A stretch of DNA of 64,000 nt from Methylophaga sp. 42_25_T18 (GTDB lineage: Bacteria; Pseudomonadota; Gammaproteobacteria; Nitrosococcales; Methylophagaceae). Both the position numbers and the translations under genes were made by a program. The DNA lies in NCBI GenBank assembly GCA_002163085.1, contig MAAJ01000001.1:434001-498000 (forward strand), in the 5' to 3' direction. This document shows positions 55,646 to 64,000 of the stretch, piece after piece. A model generated the notes under the pieces. The model saw nothing but the letters and a program-made list of their open reading frames with translations, made no database searches and was not told where the DNA came from. Numbering within the stretch: the stretch's first letter is position 1; the number at the start of each line of letters is the position of its first letter.

Positions 55646-56728
55646 ATGATGAAAACGTTACAAGTTGCGTTAGCTGAACGTAGTTACCCGATATATATAG
55701 GTCGCGATTTATTATCACAGCCTGAATTACTTACTCAGCATATTAATGGCAATGAAGTGTTAGTGGTCACTAATGAGACGGTTGCCCCGCTGTATTTACA
55801 GTCAGTATTAGACGTATTAACCGATTATCGTTGTGAATCGGTGGTTTTACCTGATGGAGAGCAATATAAAACCTTAGAGGTGTTGAATCAGATTTTTGAT
55901 CAACTATTAACGTCTCATTTTTCTAGGCAAGTGACGTTGATTGCTTTGGGTGGTGGTGTGATTGGTGATATGGCCGGCTTTGCTGCTGCCTGTTACCAAC
56001 GTGGCGTTCCCTTTATACAGATCCCGACCACCTTGTTATCTCAGGTTGATTCATCGGTTGGCGGTAAAACAGCGGTCAATCATGCTTTAGGTAAAAATAT
56101 GATTGGGGCGTTCTATCAGCCGCAATGTGTTATTGCTGATACCAATAGTTTAAATACACTTGAAGATCGTCAGTTATCATCGGGCTTAGCAGAAGTAATT
56201 AAGTATGGATTAATCAATGATCCTGAATTTTTTACCTGGCTTGAACAGAAAATGCCGGCTTTAAGAGCAAGAGAGCCTGATGTTTTAGCAGAGGCAATAG
56301 AGCGATCATGTGACGATAAAGCCAATTTGGTTGCTGCTGATGAACGTGAACATGGCGTGCGAGCATTACTGAACCTTGGCCATACCTTTGGTCATGCCAT
56401 TGAAACGGGCATGGGTTATGGCAATTGGTTGCATGGTGAAGCAATAGCCTGCGGCATGGTGATGGCAGCAGATTTGTCTCAACGATCGGGTTGGTTGCCA
56501 GCACAAGATGTTGAGAGAATTAAAGCCTTATTGGTGGCAGCAGGTTTGCCAATAACAACACCGCAAGGAATGACTGTTGAGCAGTTTATGACATTGATGA
56601 CTGTAGATAAAAAAGTTCAAAATGGAGTAATTCGGTTAGTCTTATTACAAGGTATTGGCAAGGCGGTCATTAGTGATGATTATTCGCCGGACATGTTGAC
56701 TAAGACCTTGGAGTCCTTTCAGCATTAG
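55646..56728 (+). CDS. aroB: 3-Dehydroquinate synthase
   Basis: AroB makes 3-dehydroquinate from DAHP with NAD and zinc. The 360 residues have the NAD-binding segment [35 protein letters not shown] and [20 protein letters not shown], and metal ligands in the conserved [12 protein letters not shown] and [11 protein letters not shown]. It follows aroK by 8 bases. Confidence 0.97.
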   Translation: MMKTLQVALAERSYPIYIGRDLLSQPELLTQHINGNEVLVVTNETVAPLYLQSVLDVLTDYRCESVVLPDGEQYKTLEVLNQIFDQLLTSHFSRQVTLIALGGGVIGDMAGFAAACYQRGVPFIQIPTTLLSQVDSSVGGKTAVNHALGKNMIGAFYQPQCVIADTNSLNTLEDRQLSSGLAEVIKYGLINDPEFFTWLEQKMPALRAREPDVLAEAIERSCDDKANLVAADEREHGVRALLNLGHTFGHAIETGMGYGNWLHGEAIACGMVMAADLSQRSGWLPAQDVERIKALLVAAGLPITTPQGMTVEQFMTLMTVDKKVQNGVIRLVLLQGIGKAVISDDYSPDMLTKTLESFQH

Positions 56729-56743
56729 GAGTATTGCGACGTT

Positions 56744-58201
56744 ATGAGTGAACTTGCATCCCCTTCCGCCGAGCCGAATTATATTTCGCGTTTGGCGCTA
56801 CAGTCAGCTCCTTATAATGAGGCTGTTGATGCAAATTCATTTTATAGTGGCAAGCAAATAGAGCAACGTCTCAATTTACTGCTTCATTTAGTCCAGGCTA
56901 GCAACCAAATTGGTTTTTTAGTCGCAGCACCGGGCGCAGGGAAAAGTTGCTTATTAACACAGTTACAGGCTCGATCGGACGATGGCCTACGAGTGTGCTT
57001 TATTGCAAGTAAATCAGTAGTAGATGTCGCGTCTCTTTTATCTCAATGTCTACGAATATTTGGTGTTGATGAAAGAGAAATAAGCATGAGTAATGATGCT
57101 GCCACATTACTTAAAAACAGACTTATTCAATTACAAAAAATTAACATCAAACCATTATTGCTGATTGATGATATCGATAAATTACCAGTGGAAGTGCTTC
57201 AAGAAGTAACAAACTGGCTGTTATGGCAGCAGGATGGAACATATTTGTTACAGGCAATACTCTCAGCAAAGTCAGAAATGACGACATTGAATGCGTTGCA
57301 AGAACGAATGCAGATAGTCGACTTACCTGTGCTTAGTGAAACAGAAGTGGCGGCTTATTTAATGCAGCGTTTGACCAGTGTCGGTTATCAGGGTGAGCTT
57401 CCGTTTACGGCGAAAGAGACAAAACGTTTTTATCGACAATCATTGGGCAATCCTGCCGCTTTGAATCATCTAGCACACCAGAAGTTATTGGGAATTAGCC
57501 CGACACTAATCCGACCAGTAAAGATAAATTTTTCAGGCATGTTACGTTGGACGGGTTTGAGTATATTAGCTATTTCTCTTATATCTTTATTGATATTTCA
57601 GGATAAAGTGAACCAGCTATTCGATACTGAACAACAGTCTGTCGATGTCATTGACTTGCCATATTTAAAATCAGAGGAGTTGGCTACGGTAGTGGTGGAT
57701 GATGATCCTGTGATTAGCTCCGAACAGGCAGAACGGGATGAATTGCAGGCCTTGGTTGATGAAATTCCTCTGACTGAAGCCGTTGAGGTAAATGCTTCGA
57801 TTGAGGCAACTGTCACTGAAACAACGATGGTGAAAACTATCACGGAGTTGGCCGGCAACACAGATAATAAATGGATTCCAGAGCAGACAGAAGGGCATCA
57901 GCAAGACTGGATTTTGCAACAACGAGCGACGAACTATACTTTTCAGTTGATGGGCTCATGGGAACATGAAGAGGTCAGTGAGTTTATTGATAAATATGCA
58001 CTGACGGGTGAAGTCGCTGAGTTTGAAAGCCTACGTAATGGCCGAGTGTGGTACGCAGTTATTTATGGTGTCTACGACAGTAAGCAAGCAGCGCTTGAAG
58101 CAAGTAATGTATGGCCGGCGCCGCTGAATACCTTGCCTTCATGGTTACGTCGTTTTGATAGCGTACAGAAACAGATTATAAAAAAGGCTCAAGCGCAGTA
58201 A
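56744..58201 (+). CDS. damX: DamX-like AAA ATPase with C-terminal SPOR domain
   Basis: DamX-type proteins localise to the division septum through a SPOR domain that binds denuded peptidoglycan. This 485-residue protein has an N-terminal AAA-type ATPase (Walker A APGAGKSCLL near 64, Walker B LLLIDDIDKLP), a membrane helix at about 270-287, an acidic periplasmic linker, and a SPOR-like domain at the end (about 403-475; YTFQLMGSWEHEEVSEFI). The aroK-aroB-damX order is as in enterics. Its last 26 bases overlap the convergent mfnA-like gene. Confidence 0.85.
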   Translation: MSELASPSAEPNYISRLALQSAPYNEAVDANSFYSGKQIEQRLNLLLHLVQASNQIGFLVAAPGAGKSCLLTQLQARSDDGLRVCFIASKSVVDVASLLSQCLRIFGVDEREISMSNDAATLLKNRLIQLQKINIKPLLLIDDIDKLPVEVLQEVTNWLLWQQDGTYLLQAILSAKSEMTTLNALQERMQIVDLPVLSETEVAAYLMQRLTSVGYQGELPFTAKETKRFYRQSLGNPAALNHLAHQKLLGISPTLIRPVKINFSGMLRWTGLSILAISLISLLIFQDKVNQLFDTEQQSVDVIDLPYLKSEELATVVVDDDPVISSEQAERDELQALVDEIPLTEAVEVNASIEATVTETTMVKTITELAGNTDNKWIPEQTEGHQQDWILQQRATNYTFQLMGSWEHEEVSEFIDKYALTGEVAEFESLRNGRVWYAVIYGVYDSKQAALEASNVWPAPLNTLPSWLRRFDSVQKQIIKKAQAQ

Positions 58202-59384
58202 TTAGTGTTGCTGCTTGAGTATTAGGGGCGGAAAATACCGCACGGTAGACGTTCCTGCCATTTACCTTCGCTCGTGATAAATAACCTAACGCTAAGAGTG
58301 TATCGAGCTTGTTGATAGTCGTGTTTGGCTGAAAACAGACGATGCCGGTGCAAGAATGATGTATCCACCAGTCTGATCGTAACTCTAGTTGCATTGCAAA
58401 TTGCTCTGCTTGTGATAAGCGTTGCTCTATCTGCTTACGTAGACTGCTGACGCCATTGAACATGATGCTGGACCACAAGGGTAAAAACAGTTCACCACCA
58501 TAGGAGCCAGGTAGGGATTGTAGTGGTTGCTGTGTTAGATAACTCGCTTCAGCTGAAAACAGTGATTGCAGCGGGCGCTGGTATAACAATACACCGCAGG
58601 GTTTTGGCTGGCCAAATGCTTTATGTGGGTCAACACAGAGTGAGTCAGCTTCAGTCATAGAAGAAAATAAAGCCTGATGTTCCTTTAATAAGACTAGGGC
58701 TCCGCCCCAAGCGGCATCGATATGGCTCCAGCCTCCATAAGCTTTACAGATCGCGATGCATTTTTTCAGTGGATCAATTTCACCACATGCGGATGTACCT
58801 GCGGTGAGAACAACAGCAAGCGGTGCTTGTTTTTTGCATGCCTGTTCTAATGCCGCAGGTAACATTTTGTCATTCTCATCCGTGGCGATGGTTTGAAACT
58901 GTAGACCTAAGATCTGACAAGCCTTAGCAATAGAGTAGTGGCTTGCATGACTACCATAAACGAGCTTGCTTTGGTTTGAACATTGTTCGCGCGCCTGCCA
59001 TAGCGCTTCGAGATTGGCATAAGTGGCACCAGCGGTAAAATGGCCATATTGTTGCTGGAACAACTGACAAAACCAACTGATTAACTGTTGTTCTATTTGT
59101 TGTAACAATGGGTATAGCTGTGCCGAGAGTAGATTCCCATTGTGTAGTCCCGCCAGAACTTGCCCTAAAATACTAGCCGAAGAAGTTGCTGGTGTCATAT
59201 GGGCAGCCCAGAGCTCGGTTGAGTGTCGCTGACCTTCATCCATTACTGCCTTACAAAAAGAAAACACCTCGGCACTGTCTGTTGGTGTATCAAGTATTTG
59301 TGGCAGAGATAAACTTGATTGATGATTAGCTAACTGCATCAGCTGAGCGAGCAGATCTGAATAAGTTTGAGATATATGGCTCAT
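58176..59384 (-). CDS. mfnA: PLP-dependent decarboxylase, MfnA-like (putative tyrosine decarboxylase)
   Basis: The 402-residue protein is a group II PLP decarboxylase: substrate-pocket SACGEID, the aspartate that holds the pyridine nitrogen in HIDAAWGGALVLL, and the Schiff-base lysine in CVDPHKAFGQPKPCGV. Archaeal MfnA decarboxylates tyrosine to tyramine for methanofuran, and some relatives take aspartate. The companions mfnE-, mfnF- and mfnD-like genes upstream support the methanofuran-type role, but the substrate is inferred. The start overlaps mfnE by 4 bases. The symbol is by analogy with the archaeal pathway. Confidence 0.7.
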   Translation of the reverse strand: MSHISQTYSDLLAQLMQLANHQSSLSLPQILDTPTDSAEVFSFCKAVMDEGQRHSTELWAAHMTPATSSASILGQVLAGLHNGNLLSAQLYPLLQQIEQQLISWFCQLFQQQYGHFTAGATYANLEALWQAREQCSNQSKLVYGSHASHYSIAKACQILGLQFQTIATDENDKMLPAALEQACKKQAPLAVVLTAGTSACGEIDPLKKCIAICKAYGGWSHIDAAWGGALVLLKEHQALFSSMTEADSLCVDPHKAFGQPKPCGVLLYQRPLQSLFSAEASYLTQQPLQSLPGSYGGELFLPLWSSIMFNGVSSLRKQIEQRLSQAEQFAMQLELRSDWWIHHSCTGIVCFQPNTTINKLDTLLALGYLSRAKVNGRNVYRAVFSAPNTQAATLITALEPFL

Positions 59385-59968
59385 GAGATAACGTGGCCCT
59401 TATTTAGATATTGCTCGAAGTTGGCATAATCTTGATAATGTAAAAGTCTCGATTTTATTGGCCTAGCTCGATAGTTCGCATGAAACTCCGCATCCAAAAC
59501 TTGCTTGTTAACTAAATCTGCAAGCGACAAATTCAGATCTTCTACACGTTTGATAATGATAAGTTCATCAGCGTTAAGTTGTTGGCTTAGCCATAAAGCA
59601 AGGCTATCAGCGGTAACGGACCAGCTGTGCGAGAGATTTTTAATGGAGAGTAACTTTTCGTCAGGCAACCACACTGAGAAACTAGGAGGTGTTGACTCCG
59701 TGTTTTTAGGATAATGAAACAGCTGACATTGTGGTGCTATGCCAGCAATAAGCAGTGCAAACTGTGCCATGGCCAAGATAGCCATATGATGGGCATGATG
59801 ATCATCAAAGTGATGTAGATATTGTGCTGTTCTGACTTGATCGGCAAAAGGTCCACCACCTGGCACAATGAGAATGGATTGCTGTTGACTATAGTCTGCT
59901 AAAGCGCTTAACCATTGTTTCAATTCAACGGTGTTATATAAGCTGCCACCTAGCTTCACTACCAGCAT
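59381..59968 (-). CDS. mfnE: Amino-acid-kinase-fold protein, MfnE-like furan phosphate kinase
   Basis: The 195-residue protein has the amino acid kinase fold: N-terminal VVKLGGSLYN, the nucleotide loop IVPGGGPFADQVR, and the ATP-site segment TADSLALWLSQQL. In methanogens MfnE phosphorylates aminomethyl-furan phosphate to its diphosphate, which is then condensed with glutamyl-tyramine. The position beside mfnA and downstream of mfnD- and mfnF-like genes supports this call over acetylglutamate kinase (too short, no arg partner). Both ends are coupled, 4 bases overlapping mfnA and 2 bases after pabB. Confidence 0.68.
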   Translation of the reverse strand: MLVVKLGGSLYNTVELKQWLSALADYSQQQSILIVPGGGPFADQVRTAQYLHHFDDHHAHHMAILAMAQFALLIAGIAPQCQLFHYPKNTESTPPSFSVWLPDEKLLSIKNLSHSWSVTADSLALWLSQQLNADELIIIKRVEDLNLSLADLVNKQVLDAEFHANYRARPIKSRLLHYQDYANFEQYLNKGHVIS

Positions 59969-59970
59969 GA

Positions 59971-61359
59971 TTAACTTAATTGTTCTATGAGTTTGAACAT
60001 GGGTGCCGCTTTATCCAGGATCTCCTGATGTTCGGCATCAATGTTGGAGTCGGCTACTATACCCCCCCCCGCCCAGAAACGGAGACGATTATCACTATAG
60101 ACCATGGTGCGAATAGTAATATTGCTATCCATATTACCGTCAAAGCCGATGTAGGCAATACTGCCACAATAGACACCACGACGATGAGGTTCAAGTTCTT
60201 CGATAATTTCCATTGCTCGTAATTTTGGCGCGCCAGTAATAGAGCCGCCAGGGAAACAGGCTTTTAATAACGATACCGGATCTTCATCATCTTTCAGGGT
60301 GCCAGTAATTGTACTCACCAAATGATGAACTGTTGCAAAAGATTCTAGTTCAAAAGGTTTGGGTACCGATATTGAGCCAGGCACACAGACCTTACCTAGA
60401 TCATTACGTAAAAGGTCGACAATCATCAAGTTTTCAGCATGATCTTTAATACTGCCTTGCAGCTCTATTGCGAGCTGCTGATCACGATCTGAGTTATTTA
60501 AATCCCGAGGGCGAGTTCCTTTGATAGGTTTGGTTTCAATTCGTTTTCCATTTACCTGTAATAGACGTTCTGGTGATGAGCTTAGAATGGCAGCCGTATC
60601 CGTTGAAAAATAGGCGCAGAATGGTGCAGCATTGTATTGACGTAGTAATTTGTATGCATGCCAAGGATCGCCTTCAGCACTTACCTCGAACCGTTTAGCT
60701 AAATTAACTTGATAACAATCGCCTTCTACAATATAGGCTTTAATTTTATTAAAGGCTTGTTGATAGCGTTGTTTATCAAAATTAGCTCGTAATTCTCCGG
60801 TGACGGCAAAAGTAGCGTTATCCGACCCGACAGAATGATTTTGCACTTGGTGTAATAAATCGGCCCAGTTGTCTTTAGTATCGGGAGCGAATCCAAAACT
60901 GGCAAGATAACAGCGTTGCTGTTGATGATCAGATACGATAACCCAGTCATAGATGCCAACAGCCATTTCAGGGATATTTTCTGCATCGCTAGCTTGAGCT
61001 GGAATAGCCTCAAGACGCCGACCTAAATCATAGCCAAAATAGCCCATAGCACCGCCGGTAAAGGGTAAGTCACACGCTTCATGCTTTAATGGTTTAAGCA
61101 GCCGTTGCAAGAGGTTAAAAGGATCTTCACTGGACTGCTCGATAGTTCCATTACGATAACTTACTTTTGTGCTTTTCCCGTATGTTTCCAGCTTAATAAA
61201 TGGGTCGGCGGCAATAATGTCATAACGACCAGTTTCAAGCTGGGTATTAGCACTATCTAAAAAGATAGGCCAAGGTAAATGACGAACAGCTTCAAAATAG
61301 TGAGCACTATCTGACTGATAAGGAAGATCTAGATATAGGGGAGGGAGTTTGGACGTCAT
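59971..61359 (-). CDS. pabB: Aminodeoxychorismate synthase component I
   Basis: PabB converts chorismate to aminodeoxychorismate, the precursor of p-aminobenzoate for folate and tetrahydromethanopterin. The 462-residue protein has the chorismate-enzyme domain with the diagnostic PIKGTRPRD (lysine, where anthranilate synthase has alanine), SSSPERLL, LLRNDLGKVC and FPGGSITGAPKLRAMEII and ends with AGGGIVADS. The last motif is encoded by an unbroken run of nine G (60062-60070 on the plus strand as C). Location within the methylofuran-type operon suggests a role in C1 cofactor supply. Confidence 0.92.
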   Translation of the reverse strand: MTSKLPPLYLDLPYQSDSAHYFEAVRHLPWPIFLDSANTQLETGRYDIIAADPFIKLETYGKSTKVSYRNGTIEQSSEDPFNLLQRLLKPLKHEACDLPFTGGAMGYFGYDLGRRLEAIPAQASDAENIPEMAVGIYDWVIVSDHQQQRCYLASFGFAPDTKDNWADLLHQVQNHSVGSDNATFAVTGELRANFDKQRYQQAFNKIKAYIVEGDCYQVNLAKRFEVSAEGDPWHAYKLLRQYNAAPFCAYFSTDTAAILSSSPERLLQVNGKRIETKPIKGTRPRDLNNSDRDQQLAIELQGSIKDHAENLMIVDLLRNDLGKVCVPGSISVPKPFELESFATVHHLVSTITGTLKDDEDPVSLLKACFPGGSITGAPKLRAMEIIEELEPHRRGVYCGSIAYIGFDGNMDSNITIRTMVYSDNRLRFWAGGGIVADSNIDAEHQEILDKAAPMFKLIEQLS

Positions 61360-61371
61360 AGAGGTTATATT

Positions 61372-62418
61372 TTACGTGAACTGCTGCTGTGCTAGAAGTG
61401 CAACTGCTACAGCTGGAGCATGGTCAGCGGTTGTAGCTAAGCTTGGGGTGATCAAAGTACTAAAATCAAGGTATGGTCGGTCAAGTCGTTGCGCACATAG
61501 CTGGGCGATAAAACGCCCCACTCCTGCACCAATAATAGGAGTATCCGTGGGTAAATCTGCATGAGCCGATAGCACATGCAAGCAAGCCTTACTAATTTGG
61601 TGTATTTGTTGTTCAGCAAACCATTGTGCAAGTTGCTGCCATTGTTGAGATAAAGGCTCTTCCGCATCGGTGCCTAGTAATCTGGCTAATCGTCGCGCAC
61701 AATCAGTTTTAAGCCATGGTAATCCATCTGAGCTGATATCTTGTATTGATGTGATTTCGAGCTTGTCTAGTAGGCGCCAGCAATCACCAGTAGTCGCAAA
61801 TACCTCGGCGGCGAGACTTATTAGTTGGCCATTAAAAGGCGCCATATTTGTCAAAGCGATCAGTGGCGTTCGAATTGCTCCGGTATATAACAATTCTCGT
61901 GATAGTTGACGTTGATGGTCATCCAGTCCTTGAGTACATACCGTGTTATTTTTAATAGTAATAATGTCACAGGTAGTACTGCCAATATCTATAAACACAC
62001 CATTTTCAATGAAGTTCGCCACAAAGTTTGCACTTGCTTGCCAATTTCTAGAGGCAACTTGATGCCAATGATTTCCAGCTTCAGTGATATTGAGCCAATT
62101 TCTATCACCAGCATAAACATGAATCTTGTCTGGCGAGATGTGATTTTTTAGACAAGCGAGAATTTCATTTACGCCTGCTTGACGGTTGGCAAAGATATCG
62201 ACCAACTCGCCAGTCATGGTAATTGCAGCAATATCGTCGTGGTTGCCAAGTTGTTTTTGAGCCGCTTGAATGGCCAATTCGAGCTGTTCTATACCTTGCC
62301 AAAGAGGGCTGGAAATTTGGATGACGTCGAGGATTATGCCCTTATTGTCACAGCGTGCTACTTTCAGGTGGGCGCCACCAATATCCCAGCCTGTAATGTA
62401 AGGTAGTTGTGTGGTCAT
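61372..62418 (-). CDS. mfnF: MfnF-like hydantoinase/oxoprolinase-family C1 cofactor synthesis protein
   Basis: The 348-residue protein has an actin-like ATPase fold of the hydantoinase/oxoprolinase family: GWDIGGAHLKVAR at the N-terminus and FIDIGSTTCDIITI in the middle. This matches the family named probable H4MPT-linked C1 transfer pathway protein. In archaea the MfnF member condenses the furan diphosphate with gamma-glutamyltyramine. Its stop is 12 bases before pabB and its start overlaps the mfnD stop by 1 base. Confidence 0.75.
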   Translation of the reverse strand: MTTQLPYITGWDIGGAHLKVARCDNKGIILDVIQISSPLWQGIEQLELAIQAAQKQLGNHDDIAAITMTGELVDIFANRQAGVNEILACLKNHISPDKIHVYAGDRNWLNITEAGNHWHQVASRNWQASANFVANFIENGVFIDIGSTTCDIITIKNNTVCTQGLDDHQRQLSRELLYTGAIRTPLIALTNMAPFNGQLISLAAEVFATTGDCWRLLDKLEITSIQDISSDGLPWLKTDCARRLARLLGTDAEEPLSQQWQQLAQWFAEQQIHQISKACLHVLSAHADLPTDTPIIGAGVGRFIAQLCAQRLDRPYLDFSTLITPSLATTADHAPAVAVALLAQQQFT

Positions 62419-63413
62419 TATGAGGCAAGCCTTGTAGGTGTTTTTTCGTGCATATGTTTGATAAGCAAGTCTGTTGGATTGAAACTAAGTGTTGATTTTA
62501 AACCAATATAGGATGTGGTTAATCTAGGATTAATTTCTATTACGATAGGGCCCGATGATGTTAATACGAGGTCAATGCCAACAAAGCCCCATAAACCTGG
62601 AAGAGCTTTATAAATTTCATCGGCAATTTGCTGGGCATCACGCTGTGAGAGCTCGCTTGCTGAAATTGCATTCACATCACAGCCGCAAAAAATAAGTTGA
62701 GACTTTTGCTGTTTAATTTTCTGACGGTTAATGCTCAGTAAGTTCACCATGTTATCGGAAATGAATAGACTTAAACTGGCAGCCGAGCCTTTGATATAGG
62801 GCTGTACAATTAATGATAATAACTGGTCAGGCGACATTTTCTGTAGATAGTCATCAGCCTCATCCGTTGTTTGGAAAAGCATCGTATCCAAGCAGCCTGC
62901 ACCATCTATCGGCTTAATGACGAAGCCATCAGCATTATCAACGCTATATTTTTGCCATTGGGTAACGGTTTGTGTTTTTACTGTTGCAATATCATGCGCT
63001 AATAAATGCTGCGAGCAACGTAATTTATCGGTGCTGATAAGCGTTGCTTTTTGCGATGAGCCAAGATAGGTTTTATCTCGGTCACTAATATCTTGTTGTA
63101 TTTTTGTAAGTTGAGCGTCGGTCTCTGGTGCAATAACAAGTGTGTTATCGGCTTGTTGTATAGCTGCTTCCCATTGTTGGTCAAACTGTTCGGTGTTCTG
63201 TACCCAGAAAAGTTCACATGAGCTATGGTGAGGTAAGGAATCAATTTCAGCTAGACGTGAGTCTCGTAATATGAATAATTCGAGTTGTGGCTGCTCAGCT
63301 AAATCCTGCAGAATAGTCGTCAACATTGAGTCGCCTTCTTGAGCGAGGCTTTCAGGCAGATCCTGAGCCGCTAGGGCACCACTGGTAATATGTTCGTAAA
63401 CGAATAGTTTCAT
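62418..63413 (-). CDS. mfnD: ATP-grasp ligase, MfnD-like (tyramine or tyrosine glutamate ligase)
   Basis: The 331-residue protein begins MKLFVYEHITSGAL, then shows an ATP-grasp domain with the ATP-binding FVIKPIDGAGCLDT (about 168-181) and the metal-binding IEINPRLTTSYIGL (about 292-305). Archaeal MfnD joins glutamate to tyramine in methanofuran synthesis. Methylotrophs carry a related ATP-grasp protein in their H4MPT gene cluster. The substrate is inferred from context. It is the first gene of the minus-strand operon; no clear ribosome binding site precedes it, and its start is 23 bases from the HisA-like start. Confidence 0.7.
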   Translation of the reverse strand: MKLFVYEHITSGALAAQDLPESLAQEGDSMLTTILQDLAEQPQLELFILRDSRLAEIDSLPHHSSCELFWVQNTEQFDQQWEAAIQQADNTLVIAPETDAQLTKIQQDISDRDKTYLGSSQKATLISTDKLRCSQHLLAHDIATVKTQTVTQWQKYSVDNADGFVIKPIDGAGCLDTMLFQTTDEADDYLQKMSPDQLLSLIVQPYIKGSAASLSLFISDNMVNLLSINRQKIKQQKSQLIFCGCDVNAISASELSQRDAQQIADEIYKALPGLWGFVGIDLVLTSSGPIVIEINPRLTTSYIGLKSTLSFNPTDLLIKHMHEKTPTRLAS

Positions 63414-63436
63414 TTGGATTTTATGAAGGAAGAACT

Positions 63437-64000
63437 GTGCAAATTATACCGGTCATTGATGTCATGGGGGGAATTGTTGTTTATGCGAGAGGAGGTGACC
63501 GTGCTCATTATCAACCCTTGGAATCAATATTAACGTCTTCCTGTGATCCATTTGAAGTGATTACGGATTTACGGGCATGGCATGATTTTAAAAAAATCTA
63601 TATTGCAGACTTAGATGCGATCTGCGAGCACAATTTTGACTCTGAACTTTATAGCACGTTGCATGAGCGATTTCCTGATATTGAATTTTGGCTAGATGTC
63701 GGCATACGGACACGTAAAGACTGGCAGACAATTGCAAATATTGATGGAATACGAGTTGTTCTGGCTAGCGAGACTTTAGAAGATATCGGTTTAATGACCG
63801 AGCCATTAATACAAGAGCAGGGGATTTTATCGTTAGATTATCAACATGGCGATTTTTTAGGAAAATCAGAGCTTATTCAACGGGCTGAGAACTGGCCCAA
63901 AAATGTGATCGTGATGAATCTGGATTATGTAGGTTCTGGCTTGGGACCAGATTATTCTTTGTTAGCTAAGGTGAGAGAGTTAGCGGTAGATAGCAGGATA
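63437..64000 (+). CDS. HisA-related TIM-barrel protein of the C1 cofactor cluster (5' part)
   Basis: The frame begins at GTG 63437, with AAGGAAG 5 bases upstream, and is open to the window edge (188 codons seen). The product starts MQIIPVIDVMGGIVVYARGG and contains DLDAICEHN, DVGIRTRKDW and LSLDYQHGDFLG. It resembles the proteins related to HisA (COG1411) that occur in H4MPT gene clusters of methylotrophs and archaea. Authentic HisA would normally lie with other his genes, none of which is here. The head-to-head arrangement with mfnD suggests shared regulation. Confidence 0.75.
   Translation, partial: MQIIPVIDVMGGIVVYARGGDRAHYQPLESILTSSCDPFEVITDLRAWHDFKKIYIADLDAICEHNFDSELYSTLHERFPDIEFWLDVGIRTRKDWQTIANIDGIRVVLASETLEDIGLMTEPLIQEQGILSLDYQHGDFLGKSELIQRAENWPKNVIVMNLDYVGSGLGPDYSLLAKVRELAVDSRI

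Noticed and set aside
1-64000. tRNA, rRNA, CRISPR array, integrase, transposase, prophage and toxin-antitoxin genes
   Set aside because: I looked for their typical motifs by eye and saw none; a tRNAscan, Infernal and ISfinder search would be decisive.

Overview
The window looks like chromosomal DNA of a marine-type, Methylophaga-like methylotrophic gammaproteobacterium. The housekeeping blocks have gammaproteobacterial order (aroQ-accB-accC-prmA-dusB-fis-purH, miaB-ybeZ-ybeY-corC-lnt, mrcA divergent from pilMNOPQ-aroK-aroB-damX). The right end carries genes of the tetrahydromethanopterin/methylofuran C1 cofactor pathway, which among Gammaproteobacteria marks methylotrophs. The genus is inferred from gene content only. 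I found no rRNA, tRNA, CRISPR array, transposase or phage gene.

Layout. 1-12.3 kb (minus strand): a long run dsbD, aroQ, accBC, prmA, dusB, fis, purH, a class I adenylate cyclase-like gene with a degraded catalytic motif, argC and a cut-off DUF6776 membrane protein. 12.4-32.8 kb: a phosphate region with a Pit-type transporter, recQ, phoB-phoR, pstSCAB-phoU and ppx. PhoB boxes with correctly spaced -10 hexamers stand before the pit-like gene, phoB and pstS. Between phoR and pstS lies an AT-rich block (18.4-22.4 kb) of small orphan membrane, lipoprotein, repeat-containing and SpoIIAA-like genes plus a large inverted-repeat element. A GFA-family protein and a stand-alone HAMP membrane protein sit between phoU and ppx.

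32.8-36.7 kb: a putative metal module, an OprC-like TonB receptor divergent from a COG2836 (TauE/SafE-like) membrane protein with a His-rich tail, followed by an AAA+ bacterial enhancer-binding-type regulator that lacks the GAFTGA loop. 36.7-45.6 kb: thyA, radC, the miaB-ybeZ-ybeY-corC-lnt operon, trkH and a methyltransferase. 45.8-49.9 kb: rpmE, an M48 lipoprotein protease and PBP1A (mrcA). 50.1-58.2 kb: type IV pilus assembly genes pilMNOPQ, a strong terminator, then aroK-aroB-damX.

58.2-64 kb: a tightly coupled minus-strand operon mfnD-like, mfnF-like, pabB, mfnE-like and mfnA-like, with a HisA-related gene diverging at its head and running off the window. Together these match methanofuran/methylofuran side-chain assembly plus p-aminobenzoate supply for tetrahydromethanopterin. 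The tyrosine-decarboxylase homologue is the notable member, because the described methylofuran of Methylobacterium carries tyrosine rather than tyramine.
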